Positions 25,969 to 33,129 of a stretch of 64,000 nucleotides of DNA are shown one piece after another. Each line of letters opens with the position of its first letter. Position 1 is the stretch's first letter. The notes beneath the pieces were generated by a model that ran no database searches, was not told the DNA's origin, and saw nothing but the letters and a program-made list of their open reading frames with translations. The stretch covers positions 121,595-185,594 of the forward strand of contig NZ_CABVQK010000020.1 of NCBI RefSeq assembly GCF_902499335.1. Reading direction: 5' to 3'. Both the position numbers and the translations under genes were made by a program. Source of the stretch: Burkholderia lata. GTDB lineage: Bacteria; Pseudomonadota; Gammaproteobacteria; Burkholderiales; Burkholderiaceae.

Positions 25969-26664
25969 TTATATTTTGTGAATTTTGATCTTCGGTGCCT
26001 CTGTTGCAGCGAACTTAGCTTCAAGCTTCTGATTGGTTGATAGTTTCATGATTTCATGATCAAGTTGCTTTTCATTCAGAATGTTGAGAATGTAAAGGTC
26101 AATGTATTGAAGAGCCTGCTGAACATTCTTCATCATGAAGCCAGGTGCTTGATTGAAGTAGTCGTAATTGGTGATGTCGCCAATCCAATGATTGACAGAA
26201 ATCTTGCCAAGCTTCTGATTTCTTATGGCTATCTCTTTTGGAGACATTTCTGAATTAATTGGATTGATGGCAATGAATCCCTCTCGCACAAAATTCTTCA
26301 ATGGCTCTTCTTGTGCATAGTAGTTATTAGACAAGGAGGCATAGTTCTCGCCAAAATATTACTTGGTGAGATAGTTGAACTTGAAATGCTCCTGCATAGT
26401 GTGGAAGCTAGAATTAGCCATATTTCTTTTCAAGTAGATGGCAAGTTCTTTCTTGAAGTATTTGTAGGCAGTTTTGTCAGCAAGACTCCAATCCCAATAG
26501 CCATCTTTCGTTTTCTTATGAAGGGCAATTTCATCCAAGGACAAATTTTTCAGAAAGAGCGATACCAAACGATTGGGTGAAATTTTGGTGGTTTGCTGAA
26601 TGAGGGATAACTTGGCGATATTTTTCTTGATTAGCCTGTAGGTGTTATTTTTCTTCTTTATCAT
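25969..26664 (-). pseudogene. Hypothetical gene interrupted by an in-frame stop (or two adjacent genes)
   Basis: From ATG 26664 (AGGAGG just upstream) a 101-residue frame MIKKKNNTYRLIKKNIAKL runs to a TAA at 26359-26361. The same frame continues open without interruption for about 130 codons (YFGENYASLSNNYYAQEE onward) to 25969. Without that single stop it would be one protein of about 231 residues. The second half could only start at a TTG (26334) without a Shine-Dalgarno. A nonsense mutation is the simplest reading; stop-codon read-through or sequencing error are alternatives. No family is recognised. Expression probably starts from TTGACA near 26712, next to palindrome copy 2. Confidence 0.6.
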
Positions 26665-26711
26665 TAAATCCTCCTGTTGTCATACATCTATCAGGAGAAT
26701 TTCTTTTGTCA

Positions 26712-26736
26712 AGTCAAATTCATATGAATTTAACTG
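26712..26736. promoter_or_regulatory. CATATG-centred palindrome, copy 2 (near-perfect)
   Basis: Half-sites AGTCAAATTCAT and ATGAATTTAACT form a 24-base near-perfect inverted repeat. It lies about 48 bases upstream of ATG 26664 and overlaps a minus-strand TTGACA, so it should control that gene. The same palindrome occurs ahead of the XRE regulator. Confidence 0.7.
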
Positions 26737-26745
26737 ACATAGCAT

Positions 26746-26767
26746 AAGCACCTTCGGGTGTTTTTTA
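26746..26767 (+). terminator. Terminator-like hairpin
   Basis: GCACC-TTCG-GGTGT followed by TTTTT. It reads on the plus strand, although neighbouring genes run on the minus strand. It may block antisense transcription into mobA. Confidence 0.55.
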
Positions 26768-26831
26768 TGGGCCTGCTTTATTTTTGTGAATGATCCATTC
26801 ACGAAAATGAAGTAGGTGCTCCCAGCCGGGA

Positions 26832-28214
26832 TCAGAGTTTCAACTTCTTGCCACTCATGCCATTGAATCGCTCTGCTTCTTTGAGCTTCCTAATTCTTTC
26901 GGCTGCTACTGCTGCACCGATCTGATTCTCAAGCTGCGTAGCTCTGGTTTTCAATGCGGCTGCTTTGGCTGGATTCCTTGCATTGGCAATCTGCTTCATG
27001 AGATCAGCCAGTTGAGAACGAAGACCACCAATAGAGCCATCTGAACTGCTGCCACCAGACGGCATAGAAGGGCTGTCGCTGGCCTGTGGCTGGTTCGTAG
27101 ATGGTTGCTGCTGCTTGGTGCTGCTAGAAGGCTCTACAACAGGTTTAGAAGGCTGCTGAGGCTGTGCTGTAGGTTGAACCTGTGCAGATGCTTCCTTGAC
27201 CTTCTGAGGCTGATGAATCTCATTGGTAGGTGCTGGCTGCTTAGGCGTTCCCTTGACAGTGGCTTTCTCACCATATAGGCGATTCTTGTTGCTTCTGCCA
27301 GTCATGGGCTGACTGATCAGCTTCTTGTTGAACTGCCTTCTTGAATCAGTCAGTCTTTTTAGGGTGTCACTGACCTTCGTGAAATCAGCATCATTGAGTT
27401 GCTTTCTGTAGTCAGCACCTTTGGTAAGAAATTCATTCTTCAATTTCTTGAAGTCTGCACCATATTCATAGACTGGCCCTTTTAGTCTGAATGCTTTCTC
27501 AGAACCATGAACCTTCAATGATATGAAATTGTCATTGACTCTGGTGATTTCACCAAAGTTCTCTAGGTAGTCGCAAAGCTGCTGCCTGTTAGTGATATTG
27601 CCTTGAAGGATTTGATAGCCAACATTATCACTAATGTTGTCCTTGTTTGGCTTGGTGGCTTTAATCTGCTTTGCAAGCTCAGAATCTGAATGAGGCAAAA
27701 CCTTGGTTTCAAATTTTGAAGATGATGCTTTAAGTGGATCTCTCACAACCTGGTCATACCCAAGATTGTGGTTTATGACGGCATCAAAGGCATCCTTGAA
27801 ATCTTCTTTTGCTTGACCGGGTGGAAAAGGGTTGATTCTTTTCCCTGTGGTTAGCTCAGTCAATGGAATGATGTAGTTGAGCTCAATGCGACCTTTGTCT
27901 TCGTGAATGTTCCAGAAGTCTGTGAAATTTACACCGTGCTCAAGACCCGCCATGAAGGTGGCACGGAATGATTTAACAACCTCCATGAGTTGTTTATCGG
28001 TAGGATGCTCATTGGGTTCAAATGCAAGAGTGCCAGAAACATACTTGTGTTTTCTGTCTATGCTTTCACAAGCTATGAGGCAATCAGCCTCACTACCAGC
28101 AAAAAATCTAGGCAAAGGCTTTCTCTCCACCCCTTTGTGATCATGGGTGCCTTTAAGATAATTGATGGCTTCTTGAACTGAATTAGTGCGATGCCCTTGA
28201 ACTACATTGATCAC
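26832..28214 (-). CDS. mobA: HEN-type relaxase MobA (ColE1 MbeA-like)
   Basis: A 460-residue mobilization relaxase that would nick oriT and pilot the strand through a helper's secretion channel. The catalytic region reads NIHEDKGRIELNYIIP: His104, Glu111 and Asn113 have exactly the H-x6-E-x-N spacing of the MOB-HEN class exemplified by ColE1 MbeA, instead of a three-histidine cluster. The nicking Tyr may be Tyr19 or Tyr58. The C-terminal third is Gln/Pro/Ser-rich, followed by a coiled-coil-like Ala/Lys/Arg region. The start is GTG 28214, 11 bases after mobC. It is the main evidence that the island is mobilizable. Confidence 0.87.
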   Translation of the reverse strand: MINVVQGHRTNSVQEAINYLKGTHDHKGVERKPLPRFFAGSEADCLIACESIDRKHKYVSGTLAFEPNEHPTDKQLMEVVKSFRATFMAGLEHGVNFTDFWNIHEDKGRIELNYIIPLTELTTGKRINPFPPGQAKEDFKDAFDAVINHNLGYDQVVRDPLKASSSKFETKVLPHSDSELAKQIKATKPNKDNISDNVGYQILQGNITNRQQLCDYLENFGEITRVNDNFISLKVHGSEKAFRLKGPVYEYGADFKKLKNEFLTKGADYRKQLNDADFTKVSDTLKRLTDSRRQFNKKLISQPMTGRSNKNRLYGEKATVKGTPKQPAPTNEIHQPQKVKEASAQVQPTAQPQQPSKPVVEPSSSTKQQQPSTNQPQASDSPSMPSGGSSSDGSIGGLRSQLADLMKQIANARNPAKAAALKTRATQLENQIGAAVAAERIRKLKEAERFNGMSGKKLKL

Positions 28215-28225
28215 TAAACCGCACC

Positions 28226-28663
28226 TTATTTGTTCTTCTTGGTGCAGAACTCTTCTTTGATTTCTTGAAGAACAAGCAAGCCAGATTTCAAATCGTCCAC
28301 AAGTAATTTCATTTCCTGTGTAGTGAAATCTGATTTTGAATTTAACTGCTTGGCTATTTGATTGAAGTTTTTACCTTGCCTATTTAACTCTGCAAGCAAC
28401 TTGCCAGCAAGAATTCTGTCCTGCTGTTTTTCTTCAAAGTAGAGATCAATCCTGTGTTCTTGACCGCCAAATAATTTATATCTGGCAAACTTTGCCATTG
28501 AATTGAAGTTGGTTTTTCTCCATGTATCCTTGAGACTGTCGTATTCAAGTGGAGATAAATTTATCTCAAGAACCTTTGTTCTTTTGAGTCTTGAATCATC
28601 ATCAGAGCCAGCCTGACCAGGGTGTAATTTTGGAATTGCTGATGTGTTTTGAATGCTTGTCAT
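28226..28663 (-). CDS. mobC: MobC-like mobilization accessory protein
   Basis: A 145-residue relaxosome accessory protein. MTSIQNTSAIPKLHPGQ at 28663 is chosen because AAGGAGA lies upstream; the longer frame from 28738 starts within the oriT-like repeats. VLEINLSPLEYDSLKDTW resembles a ribbon-helix-helix DNA-binding start. LNRQGKNFNQIAKQLN is the MobC signature (L-x-x-x-G-x-N-x-N-Q-I-A). It is directly upstream of mobA, the usual order, so it should bind the nearby oriT and help MobA open it. Confidence 0.82.
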   Translation of the reverse strand: MTSIQNTSAIPKLHPGQAGSDDDSRLKRTKVLEINLSPLEYDSLKDTWRKTNFNSMAKFARYKLFGGQEHRIDLYFEEKQQDRILAGKLLAELNRQGKNFNQIAKQLNSKSDFTTQEMKLLVDDLKSGLLVLQEIKEEFCTKKNK

Positions 28664-28695
28664 TGGGATCTTCTCCTTCTTATTTTTGTGTTTTT

Positions 28696-28770
28696 TGTTA
28701 GGGGTCTGGGGGAACCCCAGCAAGAGACAAATCCACAAAAAGGAGAACCGTCAGGGTTCTCCTGGTGTGG
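28696..28770. other. Candidate origin of transfer (oriT) with two inverted repeats
   Basis: Just upstream of mobC lie CTGGGG-GAA-CCCCAG (28706-28720) and, 20 bases on, AGGAGAACC / GGTTCTCCT (9-bp arms, 28743-28765). oriT sequences next to mobC/mobA commonly have such a G-rich inverted repeat. The second hairpin is followed on the minus strand by TTTTT, so it may also be an attenuator in front of mobC. The nick site cannot be placed. Confidence 0.5.
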
Positions 28771-28920
28771 TTTGTTTGTCTTGCTGTTTATATTCTTAAT
28801 TTTAGCAAAGCAAAATTAGATGTCCACGATTAAGGCTGTAACTCGATAGCTGATAATTTCGGAATGGGCCTTGTTTTATCAATCCAGATTTGTAGGATTG
28901 GAGAAAACAGGAGGATCTTT

Positions 28921-29235
28921 ATGAAAGGATGTGTGAAGAAAACTGCTTTCTTACGACAAGAAGATGTTCAATGGATTGATGATTTTTTGATCAATGCAGG
29001 GCAGTCCGATAATTTCGGAATGGTGGTTAGAAATGCAGTGAGTGAGTATGTGCAGAAGAAAAAACAGGCTCGTGCTGCTGCCTACTTCAAGTTCATTGGT
29101 GAAGAAAATTGCAAAGCTCTTGAGGCACATGCAATAAAGAATGGAACTGATTTGGAACAGGTGATCAAGGAAACATTGATCCAGAAATCAAAGTATGTTT
29201 CTAAGTTGAATGGTGGTGGTTCAAATGGAAATTGA
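28921..29235 (+). CDS. Hypothetical protein, possible RHH-like DNA-binding protein
   Basis: A 104-residue basic protein divergent from the mob genes. AGGAGG lies six bases before ATG 28921. Residues 5-50 (KKTAFLRQEDVQWIDDFL and the following GMVVRNAVSEYVQKKKQ) resemble a strand followed by two helices as in ribbon-helix-helix proteins, and a second similar unit follows (FKFIGEENCKALEAHAIKNG). It could be a tandem RHH regulator of mobilization, but I recognise no family. Its stop overlaps the start of the next gene. Confidence 0.65.
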   Translation: MKGCVKKTAFLRQEDVQWIDDFLINAGQSDNFGMVVRNAVSEYVQKKKQARAAAYFKFIGEENCKALEAHAIKNGTDLEQVIKETLIQKSKYVSKLNGGGSNGN

Positions 29236-29422
29236 ATTTCACTATGACAAAAACACCGTGACCACTCAAGATGAATTACTGGTGTCAGTGGCAGACTTGA
29301 GGGATGTGATTCAAGCCTTCACCATTTCAAATGAGATCCAGAGGCTTCAGGAACTTCAGTTGATCCTTGAATCAATCGTGAGAAAGAACAAGCTGCCTTC
29401 TGGCTCTTTAGGTGTTGAGTGA
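29225..29422 (+). CDS. Small hypothetical protein
   Basis: A 65-residue acidic protein MEIEFHYDKNTVTTQDELLV. ATG 29225 overlaps the stop of the previous gene by 11 bases, and a G-rich GGTGGTGG provides a ribosome site inside that gene. It therefore forms a coupled pair with the putative RHH protein; an acidic small partner next to a basic DNA-binding protein could be a toxin-antitoxin-like or relaxosome pair, but nothing in the sequence proves it. About 225 bases without a convincing gene follow. Confidence 0.6.
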   Translation: MEIEFHYDKNTVTTQDELLVSVADLRDVIQAFTISNEIQRLQELQLILESIVRKNKLPSGSLGVE

Positions 29423-29648
29423 TCCACCTGCTAGGTTCTGCCGTGAGGACACAAACGAGTTGGTCCATTTTTCACTGACGTGCCACGGGTGTACAAGTGG
29501 TTTTCAATCAACCACTCTTGATGATCGTTTTCAACTTGCTAGAATTAATATATGGCTGGTTGCAAATTACAGCGATCAACTGAACAGCATTTTTGAGTGA
29601 TATGGGCACAAGCAATGCAACCAAGCCGCTCACAATGAAGGCCCCTTC

Positions 29649-30014
29649 TCAGGAGTCTATTTTTGCCTTGCCTTTTGAAATCAGGCATATCTTCTCCACT
29701 ATCTTGATGATGTGGAGTCTGTCTATCCTTTTGACTCCTTGCAGAAGAGTGGCTATCTGTTTTGCCTGGTCATCAGGCTTTGAACTAATACCAGTTAGAA
29801 GCTCTTCAAGCTGACATTCAAAGATTTCAGCAATCCGAATCAATCTCAAAATGTCAGGGGTAGCATCCCCCCGTTCGTAGTCGCCATACGACTTGGGTGT
29901 GATACCTAGACGGTCTGCAACCTCTTCTTGAGAGTAGCCAGTCTTCAATCTTTGCTTCTGCAAGCTCTTACCGATTACCTTCAATCGTTGCAGGTCTTTG
30001 GCTGACTTTGCCAT
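29649..30014 (-). CDS. XRE family helix-turn-helix regulator
   Basis: A 121-residue Cro/CI-type regulator. The helix-turn-helix (about residues 15-70) reads LQKQRLKTGYSQEEVADRLG then ITPKSYGDYERGDATPDI, the standard HTH_3 pattern. The C-terminal part (AKQIATLLQGVKRIDRLHII) is probably a dimerisation helix. The CATATG-centred palindrome at 30029-30053 sits 15 bases before its ATG, where it would overlap the promoter, so autorepression is likely. Two other copies of the site suggest it also controls genes at 25343 and 26664. Confidence 0.88.
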   Translation of the reverse strand: MAKSAKDLQRLKVIGKSLQKQRLKTGYSQEEVADRLGITPKSYGDYERGDATPDILRLIRIAEIFECQLEELLTGISSKPDDQAKQIATLLQGVKRIDRLHIIKIVEKICLISKGKAKIDS

Positions 30015-30028
30015 GTGGGTGCTTTGAT

Positions 30029-30053
30029 AGTTAAATTCATATGATTTTGACTG
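30029..30053. promoter_or_regulatory. CATATG-centred palindrome, copy 3, at the XRE regulator
   Basis: Half-sites AGTTAAATTCAT and ATGATTTTGACT. It lies immediately upstream of the XRE gene and is the best-placed autoregulatory operator of the three-copy set. Confidence 0.7.
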
Positions 30054-30075
30054 CCAGAAGGGCAGAGATCAACAA

Positions 30076-30098
30076 AAAGGCACCTCATGGGTGCCTTT
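30076..30098 (-). terminator. Intrinsic terminator for the 111-residue gene
   Basis: On the minus strand AAAGGCACC / GGTGCCTTTTTG with a short loop, 20 bases after the stop at 30119. Confidence 0.8.
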
Positions 30099-30118
30099 GT
30101 TCTTGCGGCTGTTGAAGC

Positions 30119-30454
30119 TCAGTGTGCAGGAGCTTTCTTGACCAACTCACGAATCTGCTTCCTCTGGTGATTGGTGAAGGTCTTCATAATTGAATCGTAG
30201 CCAATCTCAATGGCTTCCTTCATGGACTTCTTCACAGCATCTTCATTCACCTGCTTCAAATCAAAGCCTTGCAAGTGCATTTGAGCCAAGGTATCAATCA
30301 TTTGATAGACGAAGAGAAAGCTTTGAATCTTGTCTGTTTCAGTAGCTTCAGCAGCCTGAATCCTTTGAAGGGCTTTTTTAACGAGTGTGTCTTCGAGAGC
30401 TTCTTCAAGAGTAAAAACACCGTTTGGGATCGCAATAAGGTTAAGTTGATTCAT
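30119..30454 (-). CDS. Hypothetical protein
   Basis: A 111-residue, mostly helical, soluble protein MNQLNLIAIPNGVFTLEEAL. AAAGGA precedes ATG 30454. No known domain is recognised; the C-terminus is basic (NHQRKQIRELVKKAPAH). It has its own terminator at 30076-30098. About 180 bases upstream lie two palindromes, AGTGAA-CCAT-TTCACT (30500-30515) and the 17-base one at 30630-30646, which may regulate it. Confidence 0.65.
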   Translation of the reverse strand: MNQLNLIAIPNGVFTLEEALEDTLVKKALQRIQAAEATETDKIQSFLFVYQMIDTLAQMHLQGFDLKQVNEDAVKKSMKEAIEIGYDSIMKTFTNHQRKQIRELVKKAPAH

Positions 30455-30629
30455 GATGATTTCCTTTAAATTAAGTCATAGTTAGAACCCTCCTTTCCAA
30501 GTGAACCATTTCACTGGTAGGTGTTAAGTGGGAAGTCGCTGTAGTTATTGAATGGCTTTGCGTCGCCAATCAATAAAACGAACTTTACGCCCCTTGAAGA
30601 AAAAGGTACATGAGGCGACACGTGAGAAC

Positions 30630-30646
30630 CTAACGTGCCACGTTAG
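30630..30646. promoter_or_regulatory. 17-base perfect palindrome
   Basis: CTAACGTG-C-CACGTTAG, perfectly symmetric about one base, in the gap between the restriction gene's terminator and the 111-residue gene. No T run follows, so it looks like an operator instead of a terminator. Confidence 0.5.
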
Positions 30647-30655
30647 ACAATAAAA

Positions 30656-30674
30656 AGGCTCCTTGGTGGAGCCT
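30656..30674 (-). terminator. Terminator of the HNH restriction-modification pair
   Basis: On the minus strand AGGCTCC / GGAGCCT followed by TTTTT, 12 bases after the stop of the nuclease gene. Confidence 0.85.
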
Positions 30675-30686
30675 AAGTTGTTTGAT

Positions 30687-31304
30687 TCAGTATTTCTTTT
30701 CAAAATCCTTTGAGATGACCTGGTTGAACTTGTGGGGGTCATACCAATAGCAGCCAACACAAGTTTTTGACTTTTGATCGCCCTGCAAGAATGATTCACT
30801 ATATCCAAGCAGCTTGGCATCAAACCTCAAACCTGTGTCTTTGCATCTATTGCAATGGGTGCGCTTTGCTCCATTAACGGCTTTTGAAAGTGGTTGAAAA
30901 TCGGATGGCTGCTGCTTATCCATATCCCCAACAGCAGAATCATCATACATACCATCCTTGTGATCACACTCAATGTTTGAGTTGATGTGCAAAACTGCAC
31001 AAGGGAGCTTTCTTATTTCTTTTCTAATGCTTTCTTTAATGCCTCTTTCCTTGATGTTCTTATTCCAGCCATCAAGCTTAACAGCCACAATCTTGTTTCC
31101 CTTCTTTACTCTGACTAAGTTGAATTCTTTCAATGGACCGTCATCTCTACACCAGCTTCCACCGTTACCCATGCGAAAGTCTTCATTCAACTTAATTAGC
31201 TCATCAACAGTGACTTCTCTTGAGAATCCATCTTCATTAGGTTGAGCTACTTCTAAAAACTGTTTTGCTAGTGAGGCATTTTTCTTATTTTTATCGCCTG
31301 CCAT
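30687..31304 (-). CDS. Type II restriction endonuclease, HNH (beta-beta-alpha-metal) type
   Basis: A 205-residue nuclease paired with the upstream methyltransferase. The catalytic region is IECDHKDGMYDD (about residues 112-123), then DFQPLSKAVNGAKRTHCNRC and TCVGCYWYDP. The cysteine pairs C-x-x-C and C-x-x-C suggest a structural zinc, and the DHK...N pattern is the HNH motif. The pattern recalls R.MboII-type enzymes, but that is from memory. The start ATG 31304 is one base after the methyltransferase stop, so the two are translationally linked. It would cut unmodified DNA; the target site cannot be read from sequence. Confidence 0.82.
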   Translation of the reverse strand: MAGDKNKKNASLAKQFLEVAQPNEDGFSREVTVDELIKLNEDFRMGNGGSWCRDDGPLKEFNLVRVKKGNKIVAVKLDGWNKNIKERGIKESIRKEIRKLPCAVLHINSNIECDHKDGMYDDSAVGDMDKQQPSDFQPLSKAVNGAKRTHCNRCKDTGLRFDAKLLGYSESFLQGDQKSKTCVGCYWYDPHKFNQVISKDFEKKY

Positions 31305-31305
31305 C

Positions 31306-32128
31306 TCATTCCTCTATTATTGTTATTTGTCTATCCCATTTTTCAAGCCTCTGTATGCTTTTTTGGTGGTAGGTTGGGTCAAGCTCACAACCCTTGAAAT
31401 GTCGGTTTGTTTTGATTGCTGCTAATGCTGTTGTGCCGCTTCCTGAAAAACAATCTAGAACTGTGTCATTCTCATTTGAATGCTTTTCAATGAGGCTGGC
31501 AATCAAATCAACTGGCTTCTGTGTTGGGTGGAATCTTTCTTTGTCGTGATAGATAGGGTAACTATAAATGCCATTGTCATACTCGCTCTTGAAGGTAGGT
31601 TTTGATCCTTTGACTCCAACTACTGCAATTTCTCTAGCACCAGTTAGGTAGTTGATCTTGCTGTTCAATGGGACAGGATTGGTCTTAACCCATTCAATAA
31701 AGCGAATCTGTTTGAACTTCACTTCCTCCATTATGTTTTTTAGAGGTGTGATTTTCCAAAGATCGTAGAAGCATATGAAGGTGCCGCCCTTCTTTAATAC
31801 TCGGTAAGCCTGCTCTAAAACATCCTCTAGACCAGAAAAATCCTTGTCCCATTCACCAAAGTCCATTGAGACAGCAAATCTGTCAATGCCACCACCTTTG
31901 GAAAAACCTGTCTCCTTGGAAATCTCGTATGGCGGATCAATCAAGACAAGATCAATGCTGTCATCAGGAAGATTTTTTAGATATTCAAAGCAGGATTGAT
32001 TTTTAAGCTCAATGATGGTTTGTTTTTTTTAATGCCTTCTGCTTTTTCTGTGGTGGGAAGTTGATGATATTGCTGGCAATTACTTGAAGATTGGTTGCTA
32101 TCTCCTTTGTTTTTCTGACTGTGCTCAT
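31306..32128 (-). pseudogene. DNA methyltransferase (DPPY, beta-type) out of frame at an A8 tract
   Basis: The catalytic part has LVLIDPPYEIS early and DCFSGSGTTALAAIK late, the motif order of beta-class N6-adenine/N4-cytosine methyltransferases, with HPTQKPVDLIASLI between. There is no ATG ahead of the DPPY part. An ATG with AAAAGGA upstream at 32128 opens a frame MSTVRKTKEIATNLQVIASN that stops at 32009-32011. The two frames meet at eight A on the coding strand (T at 32023-32030). Seven A would join them into one protein of about 273 residues (KALKKQTIIELKNQSCFEYL across the joint). The gene is therefore either phase-variable, decoded by slippage, or mutated. The nuclease partner follows directly. 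Confidence 0.85.
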
Positions 32129-32210
32129 AGATTCCTTTTATTTTTCTTATGCTTCAATTATAAAAAATTAAAAGGAAAGTCAAACCCCATTCGGATATCT
32201 AATTGAAATG

Positions 32211-32235
32211 AAAAAAGCACCCGGTTGGGTGCTTT
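32211..32235 (-). terminator. Terminator at the 3' end of the candidate large RNA
   Basis: On the minus strand AAAGCACCC-AACC-GGGTGCTTTTTT. It separates the structured region from the methyltransferase gene downstream. Confidence 0.85.
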
Positions 32236-32808
32236 GAATTGGTGATTAATTTTCGCCGCTGCCAAAATTAATTCTTAATGTTGATTCTGTTGATAATTCC
32301 TCTTTTCTGACTAAGCCATCATCATATTTGCTTAGATGATGATTAATTCATCCTTGTATTAAGATGACCTAGTTTTTGCGTTTTTCTAAAGAAAAACGGC
32401 AAAGCCTTATCCCTTGCTGACTAGAAAAATCTCAATAAATTTGAGTTCTAGTGCAATTCTGCCTTTGCCGTGTCTTCATTCAATTGAAAACGGCCCATGA
32501 GGTTGTTAGTAACCTTTCCGAATCTTGGTTTCTTTCTACCAATCTAACGGTAGGGTGCAGGGTATCCAAGACCTTCCTTTTACAGAAGTAAGCCTAAACC
32601 TATAGTGCTCGCACCTCCCAACATCTGGCTTGTGGTAGGTCGGTATAAGTGACCTACCATCAGCAGCTTGAAAGAAGCTCTCCTATCCTTGGATAGAAGC
32701 ATTTGTGCTATTGGGCTCGTTCATTTGGCTAATTGTGGCAACCTTTCACCTGTTGCCTTTCGGTCTTACCTTATGCCGCATCGCTGTAAATTTGCCAAAC
32801 TACTTCAA

Positions 32809-32892
32809 TCAATGAGCCATGCTCTTTTCGTCACACAAATGACTGACTGAATACTTCCAGACTTTTGAGACTGCTTGTTGTGTGGGCCACAT
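32809..32892 (-). CDS. Possible 27-codon ORF within the structured RNA region
   Basis: AGGAGG (32897-32902) is followed four bases later by ATG 32892, opening a short frame MWPTQQAVSKVWKYSVSHLC that ends at 32809. The ribosome site is perfect but the spacing is short. It could be a leader peptide or chance; no relatives are recognised. Confidence 0.3.
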   Translation of the reverse strand: MWPTQQAVSKVWKYSVSHLCDEKSMAH

Positions 32893-33079
32893 GGTTCCTC
32901 CTGGTTGCTAATTAATTCCCTATCACTCAAGTTCTGCTTTTTCATTCGTCGCTATACAACCAAGAACAAGCATTCTCAAAATTCTGTCTTCTTCATAGAT
33001 TGACCGATGCTGAGTCATGGGTCTTACGATTACTCTGATTGCCCAAGGACATATAACACTTCAACCTATCTTTCAGGGC

Positions 33080-33110
33080 AAAAAAATGCCCTTGATTTTC
33101 ACCAAGGGCA
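33080..33110 (-). terminator. Strong minus-strand terminator
   Basis: On the minus strand TGCCCTTG / CAAGGGCA with an 8-base loop, followed by seven T. It would insulate the large RNA from transcription entering from the right. Confidence 0.8.
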
Positions 33111-33129
33111 ATTAAATAGAAGTTGAATG

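Larger units (their letters stand above)
32205..33060 (-). ncRNA. Candidate large structured non-coding RNA (about 0.85 kb)
   Basis: No long gene is supported here, yet the segment is dense in local inverted repeats. In window coordinates: ATCATCAT/ATGATGAT (32318-32343), CGTTTTTC/GAAAAACG (32379-32398), ACGGCAAAG/CTTTGCCGT (32396-32471) enclosing CTAGAA/TTCTAG, AGGTT/AACCT (32500-32515), TCTTGG/CCAAGA (32523-32571) enclosing CTACC/GGTAG, TGGTAGGTC/GACCTACCA (32633-32659), CTATCC/GGATAG (32683-32696) and GGCAAC/GTTGCC (32737-32757). The minus strand is favoured because it ends at a strong terminator (32213-32232). Large ornate RNAs such as GOLLD and ROOL, or a ribozyme intron remnant, are possible relatives; I cannot match any. 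Confidence 0.6.

Noticed and set aside
26788..26804. Inverted repeat GTGAATG/CATTCAC after mobA as a terminator
   Set aside because: No T run follows on either strand in the right place; it could be an operator or chance.
29412..29600. 62-codon plus-strand open frame after the 65-residue gene
   Set aside because: No ribosome site and unusual composition with scattered Cys and Trp; likely chance.
32668..32850. 60-codon plus-strand open frame in the structured region
   Set aside because: No Shine-Dalgarno, overlaps several strong stems, no recognisable sequence.
32341..33060. Group II intron
   Set aside because: No reverse transcriptase gene, and I could not find a convincing domain V hairpin or paired GUGYG/AY boundaries on either strand. 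A degenerate intron is not fully excluded.
32341..33060. RNase P RNA or tmRNA
   Set aside because: The highly conserved core words of either RNA were not seen on either strand.
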